This document shows, piece after piece, positions 16,072 through 24,584 of a stretch of DNA of 64,000 nucleotides. Numbering within the stretch: the stretch's first letter is position 1; each line of letters opens with the position of its first letter. Both the position numbers and the translations under genes were made by a program. Below the pieces are notes generated by a model. It saw only the letters and a list, made by a program, of their open reading frames with translations, was not told the origin of the DNA and did no database searches. The stretch is from Streptomyces sp. NBC_00576 (GTDB lineage: Bacteria; Actinomycetota; Actinomycetes; Streptomycetales; Streptomycetaceae): contig NZ_CP107780.1 of assembly GCF_036345175.1 (NCBI RefSeq), positions 4,836,001 to 4,900,000 on the forward strand, in the 5' to 3' direction.

Positions 16072-16697
16072 GTGAGGTCGCCTTCGGGTGCGTGCGGTTC
16101 GAACGTTTCACTGAAGGGGCTGTGCGCACCGGCCGAGGCGCGCAGCTTGCGACGCGCCCGGTTAAGCCGTGAGCGGACGGTGCCCACCGGGATGTCCAGT
16201 GCCTCGGCGATCTCCTGGTAGCTGAACTCGGCCCAGGCGAACAGCAGCAGTACGTGCCGGTCGCCCTCGGAGAGCTTGGCCAGCGACTTGGCGAGGGGCC
16301 GGGAGGCGGCCTGCGCGGCGACGCGGTCGTCGGCGGAGTCGGTCCAGGTCTCGGCCACGGGATCGTGCCCGGTACGGGCGAGGAGCTTCAGCGCTCGCAC
16401 CTCCTCACGGCGATGCCGGCTGATCAGTTTCGCCGCGATGCCGTACAGCCAGGGGCGGACGCCGGCGCGCTCGCTGTCGTAGCGGGCGCGTATCCGGAAG
16501 GCGGTGAGGAAGGTGTCGGCGGTGACGTCTTCGGCCGCGTCATGACCGAGTCGCCGGGCGACGTACTGATGGATGGCGGGCGCGTACCGGTCGAAGAGCG
16601 CCGCGAAGCGCTCCGGTTCGTCGAGCGACGCCGCGATCAGCACGGCATCCGCCTCCGCACCGGCCCCTTGGTAGGGCCGGCAGAGGGAATCAGTCAT
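16068..16697 (-). CDS. ECF-family RNA polymerase sigma factor
   Basis: 209 residues with region 2 (FAALFDRYAPAIHQYVARRLGHDAAEDVTADTFLTAF, then RPWLYGIAAKLISRHRREE) and region 4 (LLLFAWAEFSYQEIAEALDIPVGTVRSRLNRARRKLR). The start is the ATG at 16697; no strong ribosome-binding site precedes it. It is co-transcribed with the membrane protein that follows, which probably controls its activity. Confidence 0.93.
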   Translation of the reverse strand: MTDSLCRPYQGAGAEADAVLIAASLDEPERFAALFDRYAPAIHQYVARRLGHDAAEDVTADTFLTAFRIRARYDSERAGVRPWLYGIAAKLISRHRREEVRALKLLARTGHDPVAETWTDSADDRVAAQAASRPLAKSLAKLSEGDRHVLLLFAWAEFSYQEIAEALDIPVGTVRSRLNRARRKLRASAGAHSPFSETFEPHAPEGDLT

Positions 16698-17027
16698 GGA
16701 CGGTCCGTGTCGTCAGAGGGTCATGAGGAATTGGACAGCGTTCTCTCAGTACTTGCCAAGAAACGGGGATCGGGTTCACGGAGGTTCGAGGCAGCACCGG
16801 CCCGCACCCCTCCAGCACCGGCCGGCATTCCCAGCCCGTCCGGGGGTCCCCCCTCTGGCAGGGGCGGCGGGGGCGAGTTCCAGCCGCCCCAACTGGCCGA
16901 GTTCCGCCAAGTGGCGACGTCACGCAAGGGCTGGTGAACTGGATGAAGGGATCCCTCCACCTCTACATCCCAAACCGGAAGCGTCGGCCCCCGGCCGATC
17001 CCGGCGGAGCCGACGGAGTGGTGGTCA
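16698..17027. other. Intergenic region between divergent sigma factor and NTPase genes
   Basis: 330 bp with no supported gene; open frames here are short and lack codon bias. It must hold the promoters of both neighbours, but no clear -35/-10 pair could be assigned. A GGAG at 17015-17018 is the ribosome-binding site for the gene at 17028. Confidence 0.6.
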
Positions 17028-20000
17028 ATGGGATACGCACTCCATCAGCGCAAGGTCAAGATCGTCACAGGTCCGCCGGAGGGAGGCCCTCTCCGGGAAC
17101 TGTGGGCGCACGGCCGGCGCCCGTTCGTCGCCGCCTTCTGGCACCTCCGCACCCGGTGGCTGATCCACCGGGGCGTCACGCGCGCCAGACGGTGGTGGAA
17201 TCCGCCGTGGACGACCGCGCTGGTCGCGGTCGTCGCCCTGTTGACCGCTGGACTGCTCGCGTGGGTCTTCGTCGCGGTGCTGGATCTCGTCGGAAAGACG
17301 TCGTGGGTGGGCGGCTTCGGACCGCACAAGCTGTGCGGGGGCGACGACAACAAGGCCAACAACAACTCCGCCGCATGCGACGTGGTCAGCGGCGTCGCGA
17401 TGCCCATACTCGTACTGGCCGCCTCGACCCTCCTGTTTCTGTCCTGGCGGCTGTGGCAGGTCCGCCGGTTCTGCACGTACCAGGCGAGGTACGAGCCCAG
17501 CCGCCTGGTGCAGACGGCGGGCAGCCTGATGGACGAGGTGGTCGGACGCGACCAGCTCTGCAACGCCATCATGAAGAACCTGGGCGACAAGAAGGTCCGA
17601 CGGCCTCATGTCGTCGTCGGGGGCATCGGTGTCGGGAAGACGGCGTTGTTGGTCCGGCTCGCCCAGAAACTCGCGGCCGCGGGGGCCGTTCCCATCCCGA
17701 TACGGCTGCGCGACATCCAGGGTGACGAGCCGCTGAACTTCGACGAAATGGCGCTTGCGCGTTTCCGCGACATCGTGCGGTCGAAGGTACGGTCCGACGG
17801 CGAGATCGACCGAATCTGGAGGTGGCTTCGGCAGCGGGCCGACCGGATCGTGGTCCTCGCGGACGGTCTGGAGGAGGCGTTCGGCCAGGACCACCTGTGC
17901 GGCCGACGCGACAATCTGATCCGGGACGCGATACGCAGGGCCGGCCAGGAAGGGCTGCCGCTGGTCATCGCCTCGCGGCCGCACGAGCCGCTGCGCGCGA
18001 TGCAGGCGGCCGTCTCGGAGCTGGAGCCGCTGAGCAACGAGGCGGCCTTGTGTTACATCGCTCGCAGCGGCAGTTGGCGCTCCGATCCGACCCTGCTCGA
18101 CCGGATCGTGGAAGCCGCCAACATGGCGGAATCCCCCATCTATCTCAAGATCGCCAAGGATCTGCACAGAAAGGACCTGCTGGAACCCCTGTGGACCGGG
18201 GGCGGGAATCCGGACCTCCAGCTCCATGACAGCTGGACGTTGCGGGCGGAACTCATGGAGACGTGGATCCAGGCGCTGGTCGACGGGGACGTCCACCCCG
18301 AACTGCCCATCGACCACGACACGAGGCTGGCGGTCGTGGAGTACATCTCCGCGTTGGCGTGCATCGGCCTGGCCTCGGACAGCGCCGACGTCAACCTCGG
18401 GGAACTCACATCGGACGCACCGTGGAACAAGCGCGCCGCGCAGAAACTGGACGACCGGATGGCGGATCTGCGGTGGTCGCCGAAGGAGTACACCCACAAG
18501 CCCGGCGCCTCCGGGCAGGGACAGGAACATCAGGGACAGGAACACCGGTGTCGGGAACACCAGGGCCAGGAACACCCCTGCCAGGGAACCCCGGACGGCG
18601 CCGACCGGTGGATGGGCCCCAGGGTGGACGCCCGGATCGCAGCGACCTGGGGCACCCGGATGGGCCTGGTCCACGAGGACGGTGACAAGGTCCGTTTTCA
18701 GCACAGCATCGTGCAGGCCTATCTCGGATCCCGCTTCCTGGACAAGATGTTCGAGAACCCGGCGACCGACGGTCCGCCGGATGCACACCCGGAAACACAC
18801 CCGGACGCGCACCTCGCCCGGGCACTGCGGCGGGGCGGACGGGAACTCCTCATCGCTCTCACCTTGTACTCCCGGTCGCAGAAGGGGAAGTGCACCTGCG
18901 GTGACTCCGCGGCGCGCGGGCGGCCATGCCCCGTGGACACGATGTGCGAGCTGTTGGAGAAGCAGGCCAAGAATCTGCTGACCGCCGCGGAGCGCGCCCA
19001 GCAGGTGGCCGAACAGCTTCCGGCGACCGGTAACGGCGAGCCCGACGAGCGCGGCGGCCCACGGCTGAGGGCGCTCGAGATCTACGGCGCCGCCGTGGAG
19101 ATCGACAGCGTCGGGAGCGCCCCGAGACAGTACGACCTCGTCTCGGAGATCTCGAAGGACTGGAACCGTCTCGGCCAGAACGAGGACCCCACCAGGCTCC
19201 GCGAGGCGAAACTCGCCCTGGTGAAGCAGTGCGGAACGGCGGTACGCCGCGTGGCCGCCGCCCGGAGCCGCAACCCGGGGTGCGAGCACCCGGTATACCC
19301 GCCGTACGGCGTCCTGTTCGGGATCGGCCGCAAGGAGACGGACCGCCGGGTGCGCGAGGCGATCGTCAAGGAGATAGGAGCAGGCGGCGAACCGGCGTAC
19401 CAGGCGCTGTGCGACAGACTTTCCGCGGCTTGTACGTCGATCGTGACCCAACGCGAGTGCAATGGCCAGGAGATGAGGCCATCCCCCGAGGAGGCGGACA
19501 GGAACGACCGCAGGTCGCAGCGGGACCTGATGGAGGTGAGGGAACGGAAGGAACGCAGGTACGCCGAGGAGGAGGCCCTGGCGGAGAAGGGGAACTGGGC
19601 CTGCAACACGATGCGGGCCTGGCTCCTCCCGCTGCTCGTCGAGTCCTCCATGATGTCCCGCCACCTCGCCAGCCCTCGCGACGACCTGGACAGCTGGGTC
19701 CGGATGGCGACCGGGGAAACAACCGATGCCAGGATTCGCCAGGACGGCCCCGGCGCCCCCGTCGGCCTGGGAGCGGCGCTGGCCCAGGGATTCAAGTACG
19801 CCGCCAACCGGCGGCCCGGCCCCCGGTCCAACCGCAAGGCCCGCGAGTTCCTCGTCAAGCAGGCCCAGGAGCTGCTGAAGCAGAGCACGTTCTGGTACAC
19901 GCGTCTGACGCTTCTGCACGCCCTGACCCTGTGGAGCCTGCCCGACGACGTCAACGCCGACCAGCCGATCCGCGGCCACGGGTCGGACCCCAGGGGCCAG

Positions 20001-20693
20001 GTGAAGGAGTGGCTGTCGCTGGGCGGCGGAAACCGGGCGGAGCACCCTCTGGTCGAGGGCGCCGCCAAGCTGGCGGTGCGCGCTCTGCAGACCCGGCGAC
20101 CCGAGCGGTTCCTGTGGATCGACGAGGCGGCCCTGGCCTCCCGCATCGGCACCGAGGTCGGGCTGCCCGGGGAGCAGCGGGCCCACAATCTGTGGATCCC
20201 GCCGTCCACCGGGTGGAGCACCCTGGACCCCACGGCACAGCAATTGCTCGCGGACGTACTGCTGATGCTGGTGCTCGGCGAACGGTCGTACCGGCCGAAG
20301 GACTTGTTCCGCATCCTGGACGTCTGTGCCCGCGAGCCGGCCCAGTTGCCGTCCTGCGTACGCAAGGACCGCACCAGGCTGAACCCCGTCCGGGGCGCGG
20401 AACGCGCGTCGCAGCCCGGATCCAGCTGCACGGACGAGTGCCGGATGAAGATGTGCCCCTACCCGGCCAAGGTGGAGAACCTGCGGATGGAGTTCAGCGA
20501 GGTCTTCTGCCTGCACCAGCGCGACGTGCTGAAGAAGTGGCAGCCCTGGGCGTGGGCTTCCCTGCGATTCCGCCGGGAGGCGCCCTGGCAGCGCAAGGTG
20601 CCCATAGCCGGCATGCGCCGCTTCTGGGACCAGATGAGCGACCGGGCCCGGGACATCGACCCGGACGACACAGGCAGCACCCGTCCGCGTTGA
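17028..20693 (+). CDS. Large membrane-anchored P-loop NTPase (STAND/NACHT-like), function unknown
   Basis: 1221 residues. Two membrane helices (about 62-87 and 122-142) flank a short loop with Cys103 and Cys117 that could form a disulfide. A cytoplasmic ATPase follows: Walker A GGIGVGKT (198-205), a Walker B-like strand VVLADGLEE (275-283), and a sensor strand LPLVIASRPHEP (310-320). A helical region and a QGQEH-type repeat (about 497-521) come next, then a Cys cluster (622, 624, 634, 640) and, near the C-terminus, a second one (1134, 1138, 1143, 1161), either of which could bind metal. The layout fits a signalling STAND ATPase with a large sensor region; no known effector or peptide-repeat domain is recognised. 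It stands alone between the sigma operon and serC. Confidence 0.75.
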   Translation: MGYALHQRKVKIVTGPPEGGPLRELWAHGRRPFVAAFWHLRTRWLIHRGVTRARRWWNPPWTTALVAVVALLTAGLLAWVFVAVLDLVGKTSWVGGFGPHKLCGGDDNKANNNSAACDVVSGVAMPILVLAASTLLFLSWRLWQVRRFCTYQARYEPSRLVQTAGSLMDEVVGRDQLCNAIMKNLGDKKVRRPHVVVGGIGVGKTALLVRLAQKLAAAGAVPIPIRLRDIQGDEPLNFDEMALARFRDIVRSKVRSDGEIDRIWRWLRQRADRIVVLADGLEEAFGQDHLCGRRDNLIRDAIRRAGQEGLPLVIASRPHEPLRAMQAAVSELEPLSNEAALCYIARSGSWRSDPTLLDRIVEAANMAESPIYLKIAKDLHRKDLLEPLWTGGGNPDLQLHDSWTLRAELMETWIQALVDGDVHPELPIDHDTRLAVVEYISALACIGLASDSADVNLGELTSDAPWNKRAAQKLDDRMADLRWSPKEYTHKPGASGQGQEHQGQEHRCREHQGQEHPCQGTPDGADRWMGPRVDARIAATWGTRMGLVHEDGDKVRFQHSIVQAYLGSRFLDKMFENPATDGPPDAHPETHPDAHLARALRRGGRELLIALTLYSRSQKGKCTCGDSAARGRPCPVDTMCELLEKQAKNLLTAAERAQQVAEQLPATGNGEPDERGGPRLRALEIYGAAVEIDSVGSAPRQYDLVSEISKDWNRLGQNEDPTRLREAKLALVKQCGTAVRRVAAARSRNPGCEHPVYPPYGVLFGIGRKETDRRVREAIVKEIGAGGEPAYQALCDRLSAACTSIVTQRECNGQEMRPSPEEADRNDRRSQRDLMEVRERKERRYAEEEALAEKGNWACNTMRAWLLPLLVESSMMSRHLASPRDDLDSWVRMATGETTDARIRQDGPGAPVGLGAALAQGFKYAANRRPGPRSNRKAREFLVKQAQELLKQSTFWYTRLTLLHALTLWSLPDDVNADQPIRGHGSDPRGQVKEWLSLGGGNRAEHPLVEGAAKLAVRALQTRRPERFLWIDEAALASRIGTEVGLPGEQRAHNLWIPPSTGWSTLDPTAQQLLADVLLMLVLGERSYRPKDLFRILDVCAREPAQLPSCVRKDRTRLNPVRGAERASQPGSSCTDECRMKMCPYPAKVENLRMEFSEVFCLHQRDVLKKWQPWAWASLRFRREAPWQRKVPIAGMRRFWDQMSDRARDIDPDDTGSTRPR
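18516..18590 (+). repeat. 15-bp tandem repeat inside the NTPase gene
   Basis: Units resembling cagggacaggaacac occur four to five times (18516-18575 clear, 18576-18590 degenerate) and encode QGQEH-like pentapeptides. They form a His/Gln/Glu-rich linker between the NTPase core and the region that follows. Confidence 0.8.
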
Positions 20694-20757
20694 CCTCATC
20701 CGCATTGACCTCGTCTCATCCGACGGACGACGTTTCGCCCAGGTTTCGCGGAGCCGA

Positions 20758-20770
20758 TAGGCTCCCGCCC
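20758..20770 (+). promoter_or_regulatory. Leaderless -10 of serC
   Basis: TAGGCT (20758-20763) is followed by exactly 7 nt and then the GTG start of serC. There is no ribosome-binding site, so the mRNA probably begins at the start codon. No convincing -35 is visible. Confidence 0.6.
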
Positions 20771-21889
20771 GTGGCTGACATCCAGATCCCCGCTGACATC
20801 AAGCCCGCCGACGGACGTTTCGGCGCGGGCCCCTCCAAGGTGCGGACGGAAGCGCTGGACGCGCTGGCCGCCACCGGTAGTTCCCTCCTCGGTACCTCCC
20901 ACCGCCAGGCCCCGGTCAAGAACCTGGTGGGCAAGGTGCGCGAGGGTATCTCCGCGCTGTTCCAGCTCCCCGACGGCTACGAGGTCATCCTCGGCAACGG
21001 CGGCTCGACCGCGTTCTGGGACGTCGCGACGCACGGCCTGATCGAGAACAAGTCGCAGCACCTCACCTTCGGTGAGTTCAGCTCGAAGTTCGCGAAGGCC
21101 GCCAAGCTCGCCCCTTGGCTCGCCGACCCGACCGTCATCTCCTCGGACCCGGGCACCCACCCGGACCCGGAGGCCGAGGCGGGCGTCGACGCGTACGCCT
21201 TCACCCACAACGAGACGTCCACCGGTGTCGCCGCTCCCATCAAGCGCGTACCGGGTGCCGACGAGGGCTCCCTCGTCCTCGTGGACGCCACGTCCGGCGC
21301 CGGCGGTCTGCCGGTCGACGTCGCCGAGACCGACGTCTACTACTTCGCCCCGCAGAAGTCCTTCGCGGCGGACGGCGGCCTCTGGCTCGCCGCGTTCTCC
21401 CCGGCGGCGATCGAGCGCGCCGAGCGCATCCACGCGAGCGGACGCCACATCCCGGAGTTCTTCAGCCTCCCCACGGCGATCGACAACTCGCGCAAGAACC
21501 AGACGTACAACACGCCGGCCCTCGCCACCCTGTTCCTCCTCAACGAGCAGCTGGAGTGGATCAACGGCCAGGGCGGCCTGGACTGGGCGGTCCGCCGCAC
21601 GGCCACCTCCGCCCGGACGCTGTACGGCTGGGCCGAGGACGTCAAGTACGCGACCCCGTTCGTGACGGACCCGGCCAAGCGCTCGCAGGTCATCGGCACG
21701 ATCGACTTCACGGACGACATCGACGCCGCCGCCGTCGCCAAGGTTCTGCGCGCCAACGGCATCGTCGACACGGAGCCCTACCGCAAGCTGGGCCGCAACC
21801 AGCTCCGCGTGGCGATGTTCCCGGCGGTCGACCCGACGGACGTCGAGGCGCTGACGAAGTGCATCGACTACGTGATCGAGAAGCTGTAA
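20771..21889 (+). CDS. serC: Phosphoserine aminotransferase
   Basis: 372 residues, a class-V PLP-dependent transaminase converting 3-phosphohydroxypyruvate and glutamate to phosphoserine in serine biosynthesis. Recognisable stretches are FGAGPSKVRTEAL, GNGGSTAFWD, HNETSTGV, DATSGAGGLP and the PLP lysine K196 in FAPQKSFAADGG. This is the actinobacterial-type SerC. The GTG start is placed by the leaderless promoter just upstream. A second, broken copy of the last ~54 codons lies at 26361-26530. Confidence 0.95.
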   Translation: MADIQIPADIKPADGRFGAGPSKVRTEALDALAATGSSLLGTSHRQAPVKNLVGKVREGISALFQLPDGYEVILGNGGSTAFWDVATHGLIENKSQHLTFGEFSSKFAKAAKLAPWLADPTVISSDPGTHPDPEAEAGVDAYAFTHNETSTGVAAPIKRVPGADEGSLVLVDATSGAGGLPVDVAETDVYYFAPQKSFAADGGLWLAAFSPAAIERAERIHASGRHIPEFFSLPTAIDNSRKNQTYNTPALATLFLLNEQLEWINGQGGLDWAVRRTATSARTLYGWAEDVKYATPFVTDPAKRSQVIGTIDFTDDIDAAAVAKVLRANGIVDTEPYRKLGRNQLRVAMFPAVDPTDVEALTKCIDYVIEKL

Positions 21890-21903
21890 CCGCTTCCCGT
21901 ACG

Positions 21904-21952
21904 ACGACGACGGGGGCGCTCGGTGTTGATCACCGGGCGCCCCCGTCGTCGT
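21904..21952. terminator. Bidirectional terminator between serC and the FadR-type regulator
   Basis: A 22-bp stem with a single G-T mismatch (5' arm 21904-21925, 3' arm 21931-21952) and a TTGAT loop lies between two converging genes. Confidence 0.85.
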
Positions 21953-21970
21953 ACGGGAGAACGATGACCG

Positions 21971-22648
21971 TCACTCGTACTTCTCGGCGGGAGCGCAGTC
22001 CATGTAGGAGCCGGACTCGTGCGCCGCCCGGTCGCTGTCGCGTTCGCGGATCGCCTCGACGAGACGGGCGTGGTCCTGGAACTGCTCGGGGCGCAGTGTG
22101 TCGCCGAAATGGTCCAGCAGCGAGTCCCGGATCACCTCACCGAGGTCCGCGTGCAACTCGGCCAGCACGGTGTTGTGGGACGCGCTGACGACGGCCAGGT
22201 GGAAGGCGACATCCGCGTTCGCGAAACCGAGCCGGTCTCCGGCCGACCATGCCTGCTGCCGCTGTTGCAGCAGGAGTTCGAGCCGTTCCAGGTCGTCCGG
22301 GGTGCGGCGGACACAGGCCAGACGCGCCGCCCGGATCTCCAGGGCGCTGCGGACGTCGGTGACGTCCTCCGTCCGGGCCCTTTCGAAGCGGGTCCGCATC
22401 ATGCCGGCGAGTTCGCTGGTCGCCTGCACATAGGACCCGGAGCCGTGGCGGATTTCCAGCAGGCCGGTGTGCGCCAGGGCCCGGACCGCCTCCCGCACCG
22501 TGTTCCGGGCCACGCCGAGCTGCTCGACCAGCTCCGTCTCGGTCGGGATGCGTGAGCCCACAGGCCAGGCCCCGGAGGTGATCTGCCGTCGCAGTCGGGT
22601 GATCACCTGGTCGGAAAGCGCCTGGCGGCGAACGGGATCCATAGTCAT
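21971..22648 (-). CDS. FadR/GntR-family transcriptional regulator
   Basis: 225 residues: an N-terminal GntR winged helix (VITRLRRQITSGAWPVGSRIPTETELVEQLGVARNTVREAVRAL) and a C-terminal all-helical FCD effector domain (RSALEIRAARLAC, FHLAVVSASHNTVLAEL, DHARLVEAIRERD). The ATG at 22648 is chosen because a TAGACT -10 (22660-22655) stands exactly 6 nt before it, giving a leaderless transcript; the ATG at 22642 is the alternative. It is divergent from the permease at 22760 and probably represses it. Confidence 0.88.
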   Translation of the reverse strand: MTMDPVRRQALSDQVITRLRRQITSGAWPVGSRIPTETELVEQLGVARNTVREAVRALAHTGLLEIRHGSGSYVQATSELAGMMRTRFERARTEDVTDVRSALEIRAARLACVRRTPDDLERLELLLQQRQQAWSAGDRLGFANADVAFHLAVVSASHNTVLAELHADLGEVIRDSLLDHFGDTLRPEQFQDHARLVEAIRERDSDRAAHESGSYMDCAPAEKYE

Positions 22649-22759
22649 CCCATCAGTCTATGACAGTTCTTGTCGGGTGGACCCACCTGAGACTCATCCC
22701 ATGAATCTACCTCCGAACCACTAGACATCGAGTCATAGGATGAGTCTACGATAGGCCCT
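22649..22759. promoter_or_regulatory. Divergent leaderless promoters with inverted-repeat operator
   Basis: TACGAT (22747-22752) lies 7 nt before the permease ATG, and TAGACT on the other strand lies 6 nt before the regulator ATG. The 9-bp inverted repeat GACTCATCC (22691-22699) / GGATGAGTC (22738-22746) abuts the permease -10, and a related half-site GTCATCCCATC overlaps the regulator start. GACA-N5-TGTC lies at about 22662-22674. These are likely sites for the FadR-type protein. Confidence 0.6.
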
Positions 22760-24058
22760 ATGTCGAAGAGTGAGCTCAACAGGCACGCCTCGCACCCCGG
22801 CCAGAACACCTCCAACACCCCCGACACCCCCCTCAGCACCTCCCCCACTTCCCCCACCTCCCGGACTTCCCGAGAGATGCGGGGACTCGCGGTGGCGGCG
22901 CTCGTACTCGCGGCACTCAACCTGCGGCCGGGGGTCACCAGCCTGGGGCCGGTTCTCGAAGAGGTGCGCGACAGCCTGTCCATGAGCGGCACTCTGAGCG
23001 GAGTCCTCACCTCCATCCCCGCCGCGTGCTTCGCCCTGATCGGCTCCGCGGCCCCGGCTCTCGCCCGGCGTTACGGCGCGGCCGGCGCCATCGCCGCCGC
23101 CGGCACGGTGCTCACGGCCGGCCTCGCACTGCGGCCGTTCGCCGCCAACCCCGCCCTGTTCGTCGCGCTGACCGCCCTGTCACTCGCCGGCATCGCCATC
23201 GCCAACGTGCTGCTCCCGGCCGTCGTCAAAGAGCGCTTCCCCGACCGGGTGGGCACGATGACCGGCCTGTACTCCATGGCTCTGAACGTCGGCGCCTCGT
23301 CCGCAGCCGCCGCGACCGTCCCGCTGACCGAGGCGTTCGGCGGCAACTGGCGATACGGCCTGGGGGCCTGGTCGATCCTGGCCGCCATGGCCGTACCCCC
23401 CTGGCTGGCCCTCGCCCGCCGCCGGCGGCCACCGGGAGCGGAGCCGGTGAACGCGAACGCCCCGTACGACCCGCAGCACCCTCCCCGGGTCCGGCTCTCC
23501 CGGGACCGCACCGCCTGGGCACTCACCGCCTACTTCGGACTCCAGGCCGGCTCCGCCTACATCATCATCGGCTGGCTGCCCCAGATCTTCCGCGACGCCG
23601 GACTCTCCGCCCAGACCGCGGGCCTGCTCTTCTCGGGCACCTCCCTGCTCGGCGTACCCCTGTCCTTCGCCCTGTCGGCCATGGCCGGGAAGCTTCGCCA
23701 CCAGAGCGGGATCGCGGCGGCGATCGGCGCGTGCGGCCTGGCCGGATTCACGGGGCTGTGGGTCGATCCGGCCGCCGCGCCCTGGCTCTGGGCGCTCCTC
23801 CTGGGCGTGGCCAACTGCTCCTTCCCGCTGGCCCTGACGATGATCGGCATGCGCGGCCGGGACGGCGCCGCCGTCGTGCGGCTCTCCGGCTTCGTACAGG
23901 GCTTCGGCTATCTGCTGGCGATTCCCGGACCCGTAGTCGTAGGCGTTCTCTACGACCGCTCCGACGGCTGGCGGCTGCCCCTGGCCTTCATCCTGCTGCT
24001 GACCCTGGTCCAGATCGCGGCAGGCCTGCTGGCGGGCCGCAATCGCCAGATCGGCTGA
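22760..24058 (+). CDS. MFS transporter, CynX/NimT type
   Basis: 432 residues. A disordered Ser/Thr/Pro-rich N-terminus is followed by about 12 membrane helices. Family hallmarks are ALNLRPGVTSLGPVLEEV in helix 1 and FGLQAGSAYIIIGWLPQIFRDAGLS at the start of the second half. Relatives transport small anions or organic compounds such as cyanate or 2-nitroimidazole; the substrate here is unknown. It starts at an ATG from a leaderless promoter and is divergent from its presumed regulator. Confidence 0.88.
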   Translation: MSKSELNRHASHPGQNTSNTPDTPLSTSPTSPTSRTSREMRGLAVAALVLAALNLRPGVTSLGPVLEEVRDSLSMSGTLSGVLTSIPAACFALIGSAAPALARRYGAAGAIAAAGTVLTAGLALRPFAANPALFVALTALSLAGIAIANVLLPAVVKERFPDRVGTMTGLYSMALNVGASSAAAATVPLTEAFGGNWRYGLGAWSILAAMAVPPWLALARRRRPPGAEPVNANAPYDPQHPPRVRLSRDRTAWALTAYFGLQAGSAYIIIGWLPQIFRDAGLSAQTAGLLFSGTSLLGVPLSFALSAMAGKLRHQSGIAAAIGACGLAGFTGLWVDPAAAPWLWALLLGVANCSFPLALTMIGMRGRDGAAVVRLSGFVQGFGYLLAIPGPVVVGVLYDRSDGWRLPLAFILLLTLVQIAAGLLAGRNRQIG

Positions 24059-24358
24059 AGAGAAACATACCTTTCCCCGAATTCCCCCAAATCCCGAAGC
24101 CACTGAACCAGCTCCAGAAACACCCCCATGTCGCCGTACAGCTCATGCTCGTTACACCTCCCAGCGCTCCCCCTGCGTGCACTTACTTCCTCGTCCTCGT
24201 CGGCATAGCCACAGCCTCATCAACCACCGCCGACTCACTTCGTGGACAACAGCGAAAGCGGGCCTCGATGGGCCCATTCTCTGAGGACCCGCGCCCTCGG
24301 GCAGCGCGGTACGCGCAGCGTTGTGACCCCTCGTAGGGACAAGAAAGTCACCAGGCGG
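24059..24358. other. Gap between convergent permease and ferredoxin genes
   Basis: 300 bp with no convincing gene and no strong hairpin. Base composition is locally less GC-biased than in the flanking genes. Confidence 0.5.
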
Positions 24359-24571
24359 TCAGCCGACCGTCTCGGACACCGTGATGGCGGCGACGGGGCA
24401 GGCCCGGGCGGCCTCCCGGACCAGGGGGTCGCCGCCGCCGTCCTCTCGGCCGGGCAGGAGGGTGCTGAAGCCGTCGTCGTCCTGGGTGAAGACGCCCGGG
24501 GCGGTCAGGGCGCACTGGCCCGCCCCGATGCAGACGTCCTGGTCGATCTCGATGTGGGTGTCGTCAGGCAT
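24359..24571 (-). CDS. Small ferredoxin ([3Fe-4S] type) for the adjacent P450
   Basis: 70 residues with the motif C-I-G-A-G-Q-C-A (CxxxxxC) near the N-terminus and a late C-P (ARACPVAAI). This is the three-cysteine pattern of [3Fe-4S] ferredoxins that pass electrons to bacterial P450s. It lies 13 bp downstream of the P450 gene on the same strand, the usual P450-ferredoxin pairing. A ferredoxin reductase is not in the window. Confidence 0.92.
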   Translation of the reverse strand: MPDDTHIEIDQDVCIGAGQCALTAPGVFTQDDDGFSTLLPGREDGGGDPLVREAARACPVAAITVSETVG

Positions 24572-24584
24572 GAAACGGAGCCTC

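Noticed and set aside
16934..17725. A frame starting just before the NTPase gene and overlapping it
   Set aside because: Most of it lies out of frame within the NTPase gene and its translation is Arg/Gly-rich without motifs.
17025..20705. An open frame of 1226 codons on the minus strand, fully antisense to the STAND NTPase gene
   Set aside because: It is a shadow of the plus-strand gene: stops are rare in antisense frames of high-GC coding DNA. The translation has no domain, while the plus strand has Walker motifs, membrane helices and a ribosome-binding site.
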